Under the pieces are notes generated by a model. The model was given only the letters and a program-made list of their open reading frames with translations, ran no database searches and was not told where the DNA came from. A program made the translations under genes and the position numbers. From Oscillospiraceae bacterium (GTDB lineage: Bacteria; Bacillota; Clostridia; Oscillospirales; Oscillospiraceae), in the NCBI GenBank assembly GCA_009784725.1, contig WQXS01000006.1, positions 1-64,000 on the forward strand: a stretch of DNA of 64,000 nt, given 5' to 3'. How positions within the stretch are numbered: the stretch's first letter is position 1; every line of letters begins with the position of its first letter. Positions 48,775-57,674 of this stretch are shown piece by piece.

Positions 48775-50022
48775 ATGAGTAAACAATTATATAATGAGGC
48801 TAAGCTTGATGAGTATGTTGAGCTTATTGTGAGGCAGGGTGTTAATATTCAAAAGGGGCAGCAGCTTTTTATCGGGTGCAGTGTTGATCTTGCTTTTTTT
48901 GCACGCAAAGCAATGGAAGCAGCCTTTAAGGCGGGAGCTTCCAATGTGCATTTAAACTGGACTGATGAAATCAGCAGCAGAACAAGATTCTTAAATGCAG
49001 ATAACAGCGTTTTTGATGTTTTTCCGCCTTGGAGCAAGGTAATGTATGATACGCTTGCCGAAGAAGGTGCAGCGTTTTTGAACATTGTCGCCTCCGACCC
49101 CGAGATATTCAAAGGCGTTGACCCGGACAAGCTGAGCCGTTTTAATATTGCATCATCCAAATCACTTAAGGATTATTATCAAAAACTGATGTCAAGCCAA
49201 ATACGATGGTGTATTGCATCTATACCGTCAGCTTCCTGGGCAAATAAAGTATTCCCCGATGCGGCAAATACCGATGACGCTATTTCAAAATTATGGGAGC
49301 ACATCTTCACCGCTGCAAGAGTTGGCGACGGGAAAGCGGTAAAAAAATGGCAAACCCATATAGAGTCGCTAAAAAAGCGTGTCGATGTATTAAACAGCTA
49401 TAAATTTAAATCAATCCATCTGAAGAACAGTGCAGGAACGGATTTGCAAATGGAGCTTCCGAAAACACATCTGTGGCTCGGCGGCGGAGACAAAGCAAAG
49501 GACGGGCATTTATTCTTACCGAATATTCCGACAGAGGAACTATTCACCGCACCACAGGCGGACAGCGTAAACGGAACTGTCGTCGGCACAATGCCGAATG
49601 TATATAACGGCAATCTAATTGACGGTTTTTCAATTACATTTAAAGACGGCAAGGTCGTATCATATGATGCAAAAACAGGCAAGGAGCATCTTAAAAACAT
49701 GATTAACGACATCCCGGGCATGGACTATCTTGGCGAAATCGCTCTGGTAGAGCATGATTCACCAATCTCCAACATGGGTACTCTTTTCTACAATACACTG
49801 TATGACGAAAATGCAAGCTGCCACCTCGCTCTCGGCAGCGCATACCCCGACAGCATCGAAAACGGCGGAAGCATGTCCGAGGAACAAAGAAAAGCTGCCG
49901 GCATAAACATCAGCGACAACCACCACGATTTCATGTTCGGCTCCTCCGACATGTCAATCACCGGCACAACCCCCTCCGGCGAAAAAGTCACAATATTCGA
50001 AAATGGGAATTTTGCGATATAA
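48775..50022 (+). CDS. M29-family aminopeptidase (thermophilic aminopeptidase type)
   Basis: 'VELIVRQGVNIQKGQQLFIGCSVDLAFFARKAMEAAFKAGASNVHLNW'; 'GDKAKDGHLFLPNIPTEELFTAP'; 'ALGSAYPDSIENG'; 'DNHHDFMFGSSDMSI'. Confidence 0.93.
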   Translation: MSKQLYNEAKLDEYVELIVRQGVNIQKGQQLFIGCSVDLAFFARKAMEAAFKAGASNVHLNWTDEISSRTRFLNADNSVFDVFPPWSKVMYDTLAEEGAAFLNIVASDPEIFKGVDPDKLSRFNIASSKSLKDYYQKLMSSQIRWCIASIPSASWANKVFPDAANTDDAISKLWEHIFTAARVGDGKAVKKWQTHIESLKKRVDVLNSYKFKSIHLKNSAGTDLQMELPKTHLWLGGGDKAKDGHLFLPNIPTEELFTAPQADSVNGTVVGTMPNVYNGNLIDGFSITFKDGKVVSYDAKTGKEHLKNMINDIPGMDYLGEIALVEHDSPISNMGTLFYNTLYDENASCHLALGSAYPDSIENGGSMSEEQRKAAGINISDNHHDFMFGSSDMSITGTTPSGEKVTIFENGNFAI

Positions 50023-50029
50023 AAGACTA

Positions 50030-50222
50030 GGGACAAGTAGTTTATTTGTTTTTGAGGGTGGTTCAGGGGTTGTTAAATTGATTTTCGCACACTCAAGTCA
50101 ATGTCTCGCAAGCGAGCCATAAGACGCCGAGGGGCGCTCTGTTGAAACACGACGTTTCTTCTGAGCGAAAGGAAATTAATTTAACAACCCCTGAATCACC
50201 CTGAACAAATAATACTTGTCCC
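50030..50222. repeat. family A palindromic element, copy 3 (inverted relative to copies 1 and 2)
   Basis: GGGACAAGTAGTTTATTTGTTTTTGAGGGTGGTTCAGGGGTTGTTAAATTGATTTTCGC pairs with GAAAGGAAATTAATTTAACAACCCCTGAATCACCCTGAACAAATAATACTTGTCCC. Confidence 0.9.
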
Positions 50223-50230
50223 ATTGTTTA

Positions 50231-50398
50231 TCATCTGCCGGTTTTTCGGCGGTTGTAGGCTTTGGGGTTTGGGGGTTTTCTTGTGATGGGGTTTATTTCG
50301 CCCCATGTGCCTCTTTTCGAGTCATGAAATTTCTTTTGCTGCAGTTTTGACTGTTTCTTCAAAGGAACAAAATTTTTTTCTTTTTTATCTTCAATCAT
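50231..50398 (-). CDS. small conserved-looking protein (55 aa), not in the ORF track
   Basis: MIEDKKEKNFVPLKKQSKLQQKKFHDSKRGTWGEINPITRKPPNPKAYNRRKTGR; resembles a small Arg/Lys-rich Clostridia protein pattern ('RGTW..NPVTR..P..KAYNR'). Confidence 0.65.
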   Translation of the reverse strand: MIEDKKEKNFVPLKKQSKLQQKKFHDSKRGTWGEINPITRKPPNPKAYNRRKTGR

Positions 50399-50729
50399 AA
50401 TAAATTATATTATATCATAATTTATAGATATAGATACTTTTCATAAAAGCATATGCCTTTTTTCAAAATAAACAAATCCATTTAGTCATTATGCCAAAAA
50501 TATTAAAATGCGAACTTTCTTTAATCTGCTCTTTTTATGTAGAAACAAATGTAGAAAATGCGGATTTTACTTTTAGTTTTCTTCATTTAATAGCTTCTAA
50601 ATGTGAATTTATTAATCATCACCCTGTTTGCAAGCAGTTACAAGGTATGTTAGGGTGCTTAACAAACATACGTTATTGCAGAAAACTATTGCAATTATAA
50701 TCTATAGGTTATATAATACAGGGAGTAAG

Positions 50730-51116
50730 GTGATACTTTTGGAAATTCAAAAACTTTCGGGCTTTAAAAGAATCTACCAGGCAGAATGCTTTCCAAGTGA
50801 AGTCGGTAAAATGCTTGGTAAAAGCACAGGTGATAAAACCCGTTATATGAAATGGTTGTATACATGGTTATCCGTATTAGACAGCGAAGGTATGAAAGCT
50901 TTAAATCTTCAGCAGTTTGAGCACCTCAAGGGAACAAGCAATCCTCGTTTGTACGCTATTCGTCATTCACGCAGCAGAATTAATGAACGGTATATTTTTG
51001 TTTTTTCTTATGAAGAGAGTATTATTCTTTTAACTTCATTTAAAGAAAAAAACTCTAATGATTATCAATCAGCAATTATTCACGCAAAGAACATCTATGC
51101 TGATTTGGAGGGTTAA
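50730..51116 (+). CDS. type II toxin, HigB/Gp49 (RelE superfamily)-like
   Basis: 'ALNLQQFEHLKGTSNPRLYAIRHSRSRINERYIFVFSYEESIILLTSFKEKNSNDYQSAI'; start GTG 50730 or TTG 50739, RBS GGGAG. Confidence 0.78.
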   Translation: MILLEIQKLSGFKRIYQAECFPSEVGKMLGKSTGDKTRYMKWLYTWLSVLDSEGMKALNLQQFEHLKGTSNPRLYAIRHSRSRINERYIFVFSYEESIILLTSFKEKNSNDYQSAIIHAKNIYADLEG

Positions 51117-51413
51117 ATGAGCATAAAAGAAAAATTATTAAACGCAACAGAGAGTACCTGGTTGTCTGAGCATCTGACTCCTGAGGAGATAGATACAGCC
51201 GGATATATTGCTCAAATAGCTTCTTCTATCCAAAAACAACGCAAAGCCAGGGGGTATACGCAAAAGGAATTAGCAAGCATGCTTGGAGTTTCGCAGGTTA
51301 TGGTTTCCCGCTGGGAAAATGGTGAGGAAAATTTCACTATTGCAACCTTGGCAAAAATCTCATCAGCACTTGGTATGAAATTAAATAATCCGTTAGAAAG
51401 ACAGGTTGTTTAA
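51117..51413 (+). CDS. XRE-family HTH antitoxin (HigA-like)
   Basis: 'SIQKQRKARGYTQKELASMLGVSQVMVSRWENGEENFTIATLAKISSALGM'; follows the toxin gene directly. Confidence 0.86.
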   Translation: MSIKEKLLNATESTWLSEHLTPEEIDTAGYIAQIASSIQKQRKARGYTQKELASMLGVSQVMVSRWENGEENFTIATLAKISSALGMKLNNPLERQVV

Positions 51414-51450
51414 ATTTCAATCAAAATGTATAAGATTTTTCATCTTATCA

Positions 51451-52782
51451 TCAATCATTTGAATGTTCCTTTTTCCATTGTTCGATTTGGGTCATGCGTT
51501 CTTTTACGCGGGTTTCCTGGCCTTGGTCGGTTGGTTTGTAATATTTTCGGTCAAGTAAAGAATCGGGCAGGCATTGCATTGAGCTCAGCTTGTCTTCCGT
51601 ATCGTGAGCGTATATATAGTTCTTGCCATAACCCAGTTCTTTCATCAGTTTTGTAGGAGCGTTTCTTATATGCATCGGAACGGGTTCGGCAAGCATGGTC
51701 TGTGCGTCAACCGCTGCGGCACTGTATGCAAGGTCTAAGGCATTCGACTTTGGTGCAAGTGCCATGTATGTTACGGCATGTGTAAGGTGGACGCTGCATT
51801 CGGGCATTCCGATAAAATGGCATGCCTGATAGGCTGTTACGGCAATCTGCAATGCACGGCTGTCCGCCATGCCGATGTCCTCGCTTGCAAAACGAACAAT
51901 ACGCCTTGCGACATAAAGCGGTGTTTCCCCTGCTTCAAGCATTCTTGCAAGCCAGTAAATCGAAGCGTCAACATCACTGTTCCGCATAGATTTATGCAGT
52001 GCGGAAATTATATTAAAATGTTCCTCACCGTTTTTATCATATATGAGAGATTTTTTGCTGATGCACTGCTCGAGCATTTCCATCGTAACGGTTATTCCGG
52101 TTTTAGTAACATTACCATTCAGTACAACCATTTCAAGCGTGCTTAGTGCGACACGTGCATCGCCGTTTGCGAATGCGGCGATAATGTTCAGCATTTCATC
52201 GGTTATTTTTATTTTTGCACCGTCAAATGCACGGGGGTCTTTCACGGCACGTTTTATAAGCCCGAACAAATCATCCTGCGTTAGTGCATTGAGTACAAAT
52301 ACACGGCACCGTGACAAAAGTGCGGAGTTGACTTCAAATGACGGATTTTCGGTCGTTGCACCTATCAGAACAATGCTTCCTTTTTCAACAAAAGGCAAAA
52401 ACGCATCCTGCTGAGCCTTGTTAAAACGGTGAATCTCATCTACGAACAGAATCGTTTTATCACCCATGACACTCATGCGGTCGGCCTGATTCATTACGTC
52501 CCGTATTTCTTTAATCCCGCTTGTAACCGCACTGAAATTGACAAATTCAGCCTTGGTTCTGCCCGCAATGATACGGGCAAGTGTGGTTTTTCCGACACCG
52601 GGCGGACCCCAGAAAATCATCGAAGAAACCATATCCTTGTCTATCATTTGCCGAAGCACCTTACCCTCACCGAGAAGGTGTGTCTGTCCAGCAAATTCAT
52701 CTAAATCACGGGGCCGAAGCTTACTTGCAAGCGGCCCCATCGGTTCATTGCTTTCATACATTGATGTCTGTCTGCTGTTCAT
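51451..52782 (-). CDS. rarA: replication-associated recombination protein A (AAA ATPase)
   Basis: 'PLASKLRPRDLDEFAGQTHLLGEGKVLRQMI', 'FWGPPGVGKTTLARIIA', 'LFVDEIHRFNKAQQDAFLP'. Confidence 0.96.
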   Translation of the reverse strand: MNSRQTSMYESNEPMGPLASKLRPRDLDEFAGQTHLLGEGKVLRQMIDKDMVSSMIFWGPPGVGKTTLARIIAGRTKAEFVNFSAVTSGIKEIRDVMNQADRMSVMGDKTILFVDEIHRFNKAQQDAFLPFVEKGSIVLIGATTENPSFEVNSALLSRCRVFVLNALTQDDLFGLIKRAVKDPRAFDGAKIKITDEMLNIIAAFANGDARVALSTLEMVVLNGNVTKTGITVTMEMLEQCISKKSLIYDKNGEEHFNIISALHKSMRNSDVDASIYWLARMLEAGETPLYVARRIVRFASEDIGMADSRALQIAVTAYQACHFIGMPECSVHLTHAVTYMALAPKSNALDLAYSAAAVDAQTMLAEPVPMHIRNAPTKLMKELGYGKNYIYAHDTEDKLSSMQCLPDSLLDRKYYKPTDQGQETRVKERMTQIEQWKKEHSND

Positions 52783-52810
52783 TTTTTACCCCGGTCCCTG
52801 ACCCCTAAAC

Positions 52811-53692
52811 TCATGTTACTATCTTAACCGCTTTATGGCAGTTTATAATTTCTACTTTTTTATGCTTGCCGCCGTCCTCGCCATCGACTGTCCAGGGTAC
52901 TTCTTCTTCGAAAATGAACCTGACATTTGAAGCATGCAGCATGTTTACATTATCGCCGTCATATGTATGTACGGTGACGCTTGACATTATATCCAGAAAA
53001 TCTGCAAGCACAACAGGCTGCTTAACAAGAATAATCTCGAACTCACCGTCGGAGAGGTCGACACGCTCCGGGTTCAGCTTAATAAAACCCGCTATTGATG
53101 TAGAATTTGTAACTCCGCCGAAAATGAAGTCGCCTTCAATAGTTTTGCCGTCATATTCCACGATTGTACGCCTTGGTTTAATCGTCGCAACATCTGCTAT
53201 CCCTCCGAATATATATGCAAGAGGACCGAGCGCACGTTTTGCACTTTGGGGTGTAGAATATGAAACACCCGTAAAGGCTCCGAATGCGGCAATATATGTA
53301 AAGTATCTTTCATAAAACCTGCCTATGTCAATTGCAACAGGCTTACCTTCAAGTATTTTTTTTGCAGCAATCGATGGGTCTCTTGACAAAGCAAGCGTAT
53401 GTGCAACATCGTTTGCAGTTCCTGCCGGAATGTATCCGAGAGGAATTGCCGTACCGGCTCTCAGCAGACCCGAGATAACACCGCTTAGTGTCCCGTCCCC
53501 GCCGACACATACAACCAGATCATGCTTTTCCGCATGCGTATAAACAAGCTCCTCGGGTGTTTCATCATGCGAAAAATAAACCGTGACACTGTAATCGGCA
53601 TCACAAAGCTTTGAAACAATCGTGCCGAGGGCCGTTTTTGAAAGCCCCCGGCCCGAATGAGGATTAATTATAAGCATCATCCTGCGAGTCAT
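52811..53692 (-). CDS. diacylglycerol kinase/YegS-family lipid kinase
   Basis: 'LIINPHSGRG', 'VVCVGGDGTLSGVISGLL', 'IPLGYIPAGTANDVAHTL'. Confidence 0.93.
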   Translation of the reverse strand: MTRRMMLIINPHSGRGLSKTALGTIVSKLCDADYSVTVYFSHDETPEELVYTHAEKHDLVVCVGGDGTLSGVISGLLRAGTAIPLGYIPAGTANDVAHTLALSRDPSIAAKKILEGKPVAIDIGRFYERYFTYIAAFGAFTGVSYSTPQSAKRALGPLAYIFGGIADVATIKPRRTIVEYDGKTIEGDFIFGGVTNSTSIAGFIKLNPERVDLSDGEFEIILVKQPVVLADFLDIMSSVTVHTYDGDNVNMLHASNVRFIFEEEVPWTVDGEDGGKHKKVEIINCHKAVKIVT

Positions 53693-53720
53693 GTAAATTC
53701 TCCGTATATGATGAAACCCA

Positions 53721-54893
53721 TCATTTGATTATTCTGACTTTTGTTACTCCTTCGATGCCTTTTATTGCATCTTCGATGCCGTCTGCGATTTTGTCGACAT
53801 CCAGAATTGTATATGCTGCGGGTTTGCCTTTTGTGCCTGCGTTTATCATGTTTTCAATGTTGACGCCGAATTTTGAAAGCGAACTTGTGATAGTTGCAAT
53901 CATATCGGGGACGTTTTTGTGGATAATGCAGATACGGGGGTCGCCGGCCATTCTTGGCAAAACTGCTCCGGGAATGTTGACGGAGTTTATAATGTTGCCG
54001 TTTTCGAGATATTCAATGATTTGGTCGGCTGCCATGCTCACGCAGTTATCTTCACTTTCGGGTGTAGATGCACCGAGATGCGGGATTGCGATAACGCCTT
54101 TTGCTCCCGCTGTTTTTGCGTTCGGGAAGTCCGTTACATAACATGCAACATGCCCCGAATCGAGGGCTGCAAGCATATCGTCATCGTTTACAAGCTCGGC
54201 GCGCGCAGCATTAATTATGCGCACTCCCGGCTTCATTTTTGCAATTGTTTCCTTATTGATAAAATGTTTTGTCGCCTCCATGTACGGAACATTTACGGAA
54301 ATAAAGTCGGATTCTTTATAAATCGAATCAAGGTCGTCGGCACGTTTGATGTCGGAGGATAAATTCCATGCGCCTTCAACCGAGAGATAAGGGTCAAAGC
54401 CGTATACTTTCATTCCGAGTCCCAGAGCGGTATTTGCGATTTTTGCACCTATTGCTCCAAGCCCTATTACACCAAGTGTTTTGCCTAGAACCTCGGGCCC
54501 GACATATGCTGCTTTTTGCTTTTCGACGAGTGCGGGTATTTCGTCACCTTCCGAAACAACGCTTTTTACCCACTCGACACCGCCGATAATATCCCGTGAT
54601 GATAAAAAGAGTGCACAAAGAACAAGCTCTTTAACGGCTCCGGCATTTGCTCCGGGTGTGTTGAAAACGACAATCCCCTCATCTGCACAGCGGTCAACGG
54701 GAATATTATTTACCCCCGCTCCTGCACGGGCGATGCAAAGAAGCTCATTGCCGAATACCATGTCATGGATTTTTGCGCTGCGGAGCATGAGCGCCTCATG
54801 GTTTTCCATTTCGACACCAACCTCATATTTATCGTCGCTGAAGGTTTCAAGCATTTTAGATTTTATATTATTTAGTAATTTAACCTTGAACAT
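53721..54893 (-). CDS. serA: D-3-phosphoglycerate dehydrogenase with C-terminal ACT domain
   Basis: 'LGVIGLGAIGAKIANTALGLGMKVYGFDPYL'; 'GVRIINAARAELVND'; adjacent to serC. Confidence 0.93.
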   Translation of the reverse strand: MFKVKLLNNIKSKMLETFSDDKYEVGVEMENHEALMLRSAKIHDMVFGNELLCIARAGAGVNNIPVDRCADEGIVVFNTPGANAGAVKELVLCALFLSSRDIIGGVEWVKSVVSEGDEIPALVEKQKAAYVGPEVLGKTLGVIGLGAIGAKIANTALGLGMKVYGFDPYLSVEGAWNLSSDIKRADDLDSIYKESDFISVNVPYMEATKHFINKETIAKMKPGVRIINAARAELVNDDDMLAALDSGHVACYVTDFPNAKTAGAKGVIAIPHLGASTPESEDNCVSMAADQIIEYLENGNIINSVNIPGAVLPRMAGDPRICIIHKNVPDMIATITSSLSKFGVNIENMINAGTKGKPAAYTILDVDKIADGIEDAIKGIEGVTKVRIIK

Positions 54894-54915
54894 TGTTATA
54901 TAACCCTTTCTGCAG

Positions 54916-56004
54916 TTATTTGTTTTTCACTTCAAAATCACGCATGAATGCCGCAAGCTTTTGTGTTCCTTCAATCGGCATTGCGTTATAAATTGACGCT
55001 CTCATTCCGCCGACTGCACGGTGTCCCTTGAGTGTATCAAAGCCGGCTGCTTTTGCTTCTTTAATAAACTTATCGTCAAGCTCTTCGCTTGCTGTTCTAA
55101 AAGTTACATTCATATCGGAGCGTGAATCCTTTTCCGCACAGCCGATGAACATTTTGCTGTCGTCAAGTACATCATAGATGAATTTTGAGCGCTCTGCTTT
55201 AAGCTTTGCCATTGCAGCAACGCCGCCTTGTTTTTCGAGCCATTTAAGAACAAGACCCAGCATGTAAATTGTATATGTAGGAGGTGTGTTCTGCATTGAA
55301 TCGGAATCAATCATCACCTTGTAGCTGAGCAGCTTGGGTGTAAGCGGAAGCTCATTTCCTGCAAGGTCTTTGTTAATGATAACTACTGCTGCGCCTGCAG
55401 GTGCCATGTTCTTTTGGACACCGCCGTAAATAATGCCGAATTTTGATACATCGAGCGGAGCCGAAAGGATGTTCGAGGACATATCGCAGACAAGCGGGAT
55501 ATTTCCTGTTTCGGGAACATACTGCCACTCTGTGCCGTAAATGGTGTTATTTGAACAATAATGGAAATAGGATGCGTCATTTGATACTTTTATATCGTTT
55601 TGCGGTGGTATATATGTGTGGTTTTTATCTTCAGATGAGCAGGCTATGTTGATTTCACCGTATTTTTTTGCTTCTTTCATTGCAACTGTCGAGAAGTTGC
55701 CTGTTACGGCATAATCGGCTTTTCCTGTTTTGCCGATAAGGTTCATGGGAATTGCCGAAAACTGCATTGTTGCACCGCCGCCCATAAACAGAATTTCATG
55801 TGTATCGGGAATATTCATTGCTTTTTTCAAGGCTGCTTTGGTTTCATCGAAAATTGCAATGTAGGCTTTTCCCCTGTGGCTCATTTCCATTACCGACATT
55901 CCGGTACCCTTGTAGTTTGTCATTTCTGCAGCTGCTTCTTCAAGCACCGGTAACGGCAACATTGACGGGCCGGCTGAAAAGTTAAAAATTCTCTCTGCGC
56001 TCAT
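54916..56004 (-). CDS. serC: phosphoserine aminotransferase
   Basis: 'RIFNFSAGPSMLPLPVLEEAAAEM'; 'VCDMSSNILSAPLDVSKFGIIYGGVQKNMAPAG' PLP site. Confidence 0.96.
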   Translation of the reverse strand: MSAERIFNFSAGPSMLPLPVLEEAAAEMTNYKGTGMSVMEMSHRGKAYIAIFDETKAALKKAMNIPDTHEILFMGGGATMQFSAIPMNLIGKTGKADYAVTGNFSTVAMKEAKKYGEINIACSSEDKNHTYIPPQNDIKVSNDASYFHYCSNNTIYGTEWQYVPETGNIPLVCDMSSNILSAPLDVSKFGIIYGGVQKNMAPAGAAVVIINKDLAGNELPLTPKLLSYKVMIDSDSMQNTPPTYTIYMLGLVLKWLEKQGGVAAMAKLKAERSKFIYDVLDDSKMFIGCAEKDSRSDMNVTFRTASEELDDKFIKEAKAAGFDTLKGHRAVGGMRASIYNAMPIEGTQKLAAFMRDFEVKNK

Positions 56005-56079
56005 AAATCACCCTCCATTTTTGATAAATAAATTACTCTTTATTAATTAAACAAAGTATATAGTAAACGTTTTTTTGTG

Positions 56080-57546
56080 TCAAACAATTTCTCCCGTTAT
56101 TTCTCCCGTTAAAATGTCATTTTTTGTACCGGTAATTTTTGTGTTTTTGATGGTGTTTCTTTCGAATTTTCCTTTAATGGATATTTCAAGGTAATTGCTT
56201 GAATGACCTGTTGAAAAGCCGTTTTTTTCCTGTTCGGTTAAAACTTCTGCGGTCTTTCCTATTTGGGATTTTCTAAATTTGCTCGCCATTTCATTTGCAA
56301 CTTGAGCGGCTTTTTTTGCACGTTCTTTTTTTATGTCTTTACTTATATGCCCGGGCATTTTTGCGGCTTTTGTTCCGGGTCTGACCGAATAGGGAAAGAT
56401 ATGCATGTCGGAAAATGCTGCTTTTTGAATAAATTCCAGCGTTTGATTAAACTCGTCTTCCGTTTCACCGGGAAATCCCGTTATCAGGTCTGCCGTGATT
56501 CCGCAGTCCTCGTTTTGAATGTCTTCGTTTTTGTTGTCTTCGTTTTTATTGTTAAAATGCTTTCTGATTGATGTTATGGATTTAAGAACATCCTTTGTTG
56601 TATATTTGCGCCCCATTCGTTTTAGCGTCTCATCACATCCGCTTTGAAGCGAAAGATGAATGTGCTTGCAAAGATTGGGTATTTTCGATAACTCTTTGCA
56701 AAACCCGTCTGTCAAAACCGAAGGGTCAAGTGACCCAAGCCTTAGTCTTGCATCGGGCGCTGCGTTTGCGATTGTATGTAGTGCTTCTATTACGCAAGGA
56801 GGCAGTTCTTCTGCTTTTTGTATCGAGGGAATTCCGGCAACCGACACGTGACACGGGGACGGTTCTACTGTCTCATTATATTTTAATAAATCCCTTCCAT
56901 ACGAAGATATTTCAATCCCCGTAACAACAATTTCCTTATACCCCTGCTCATTTAACTGCTTTGCATACTCTGCAATACGCTCGAGCGGTAAGGACCGTGA
57001 ACGCCTGCGGATATACGGCACTATACAGTATGTGCAGAAATTGTCACACCCGTCTTGTATTTTAAGTAATGCTCTCGTACGGTTGGATGTACTGCCGGGC
57101 GGGAGTTCCTCGAATGCGGGGGTGGAAACAGGGGGACAGGTACACGAAACAGGGGGACAGGTACACTGCTTCCTATCACCGTAAATAGGAAGCAGTGTAC
57201 CTGTCCCCCTGTTTCCACCCTCTTCAACCATTTCAATAAACCCAAGCCTGTCGGAAGTGCCGTTTACTAAATCAGCACCAAGTTCAGTAACAAAATCAGG
57301 TTCCAGCTCGGAATAACAGCCAAGAACAGCAATTAGTGCATCCGGCTCCAACTTTTTCATACGCCTTATAAGCTGACGGGATTTTCTTTCGCTTTCGGCG
57401 GTTACTGCGCAGGTATTTAGAATGCAGACATCCAAGCCCGCTCCGAGAGAGCCGGACTCATGCCCCCGCTCACTTAAAACCCGCTCCATTGCTTGCGATT
57501 CATATTGATTAACCTTGCACCCGAGTGTGGTGATACAAAATCTCAT
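56080..57546 (-). CDS. mtaB: MiaB-like tRNA threonylcarbamoyladenosine methylthiotransferase (radical SAM), with repeat-encoded insertions
   Basis: 'TTLGCKVNQYESQAM', 'CILNTCAVTAESERKSRQLIRR', 'KIQDGCDNFCTYCIVPYIRRRSRSLP' (CxxxCxxC). Confidence 0.92.
   Translation of the reverse strand: MRFCITTLGCKVNQYESQAMERVLSERGHESGSLGAGLDVCILNTCAVTAESERKSRQLIRRMKKLEPDALIAVLGCYSELEPDFVTELGADLVNGTSDRLGFIEMVEEGGNRGTGTLLPIYGDRKQCTCPPVSCTCPPVSTPAFEELPPGSTSNRTRALLKIQDGCDNFCTYCIVPYIRRRSRSLPLERIAEYAKQLNEQGYKEIVVTGIEISSYGRDLLKYNETVEPSPCHVSVAGIPSIQKAEELPPCVIEALHTIANAAPDARLRLGSLDPSVLTDGFCKELSKIPNLCKHIHLSLQSGCDETLKRMGRKYTTKDVLKSITSIRKHFNNKNEDNKNEDIQNEDCGITADLITGFPGETEDEFNQTLEFIQKAAFSDMHIFPYSVRPGTKAAKMPGHISKDIKKERAKKAAQVANEMASKFRKSQIGKTAEVLTEQEKNGFSTGHSSNYLEISIKGKFERNTIKNTKITGTKNDILTGEITGEIV
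56821..56870. repeat. composite repeat inside mtaB: 28-nt core shared with 24547-24574 plus GGGGACGGTTCT motif
   Basis: TATCGAGGGAATTCCGGCAACCGACACG identical to the reverse complement of 24547-24574; adjacent GACACGGGGACGGTTCTACTGTC. Confidence 0.85.
57125..57215. repeat. palindromic element in frame inside mtaB, with duplicated 21-bp segment
   Basis: GAAACAGGGGGACAGGTACAC twice in tandem (57125-57145, 57146-57166); 31-nt perfect inverted arms 57146-57176 / 57185-57215 with 8-nt loop. Confidence 0.95.
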
Positions 57547-57576
57547 TTTACTCCCCCGGTTATCGAACCTGTCAGT

Positions 57577-57620
57577 AGAACCGTCCCCGTGACATTCAAA
57601 CTTGACAGACGGACGGTTCT
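57577..57620. repeat. REP-like palindrome in the mtaB / cysteine desulfurase intergenic region
   Basis: AGAACCGTCC (57577-57586) / GGACGGTTCT (57611-57620). Confidence 0.75.
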
Positions 57621-57674
57621 CCCGTCAAGTTTTGCCTTGATGTTTTAAATAATATCATATATTATCATAAACAT

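Noticed and set aside
29679-50222. Family A palindromes read as integron attC sites
   Set aside because: Copies are dispersed among housekeeping genes on both strands; no integrase or cassette array, and I could not find a convincing RYYYAAC/GTTRRRY pair at the ends.
50491-50700. 69-aa plus-strand ORF upstream of the HigB-like gene
   Set aside because: No RBS, no recognisable motif, AT-rich region; probably non-coding.
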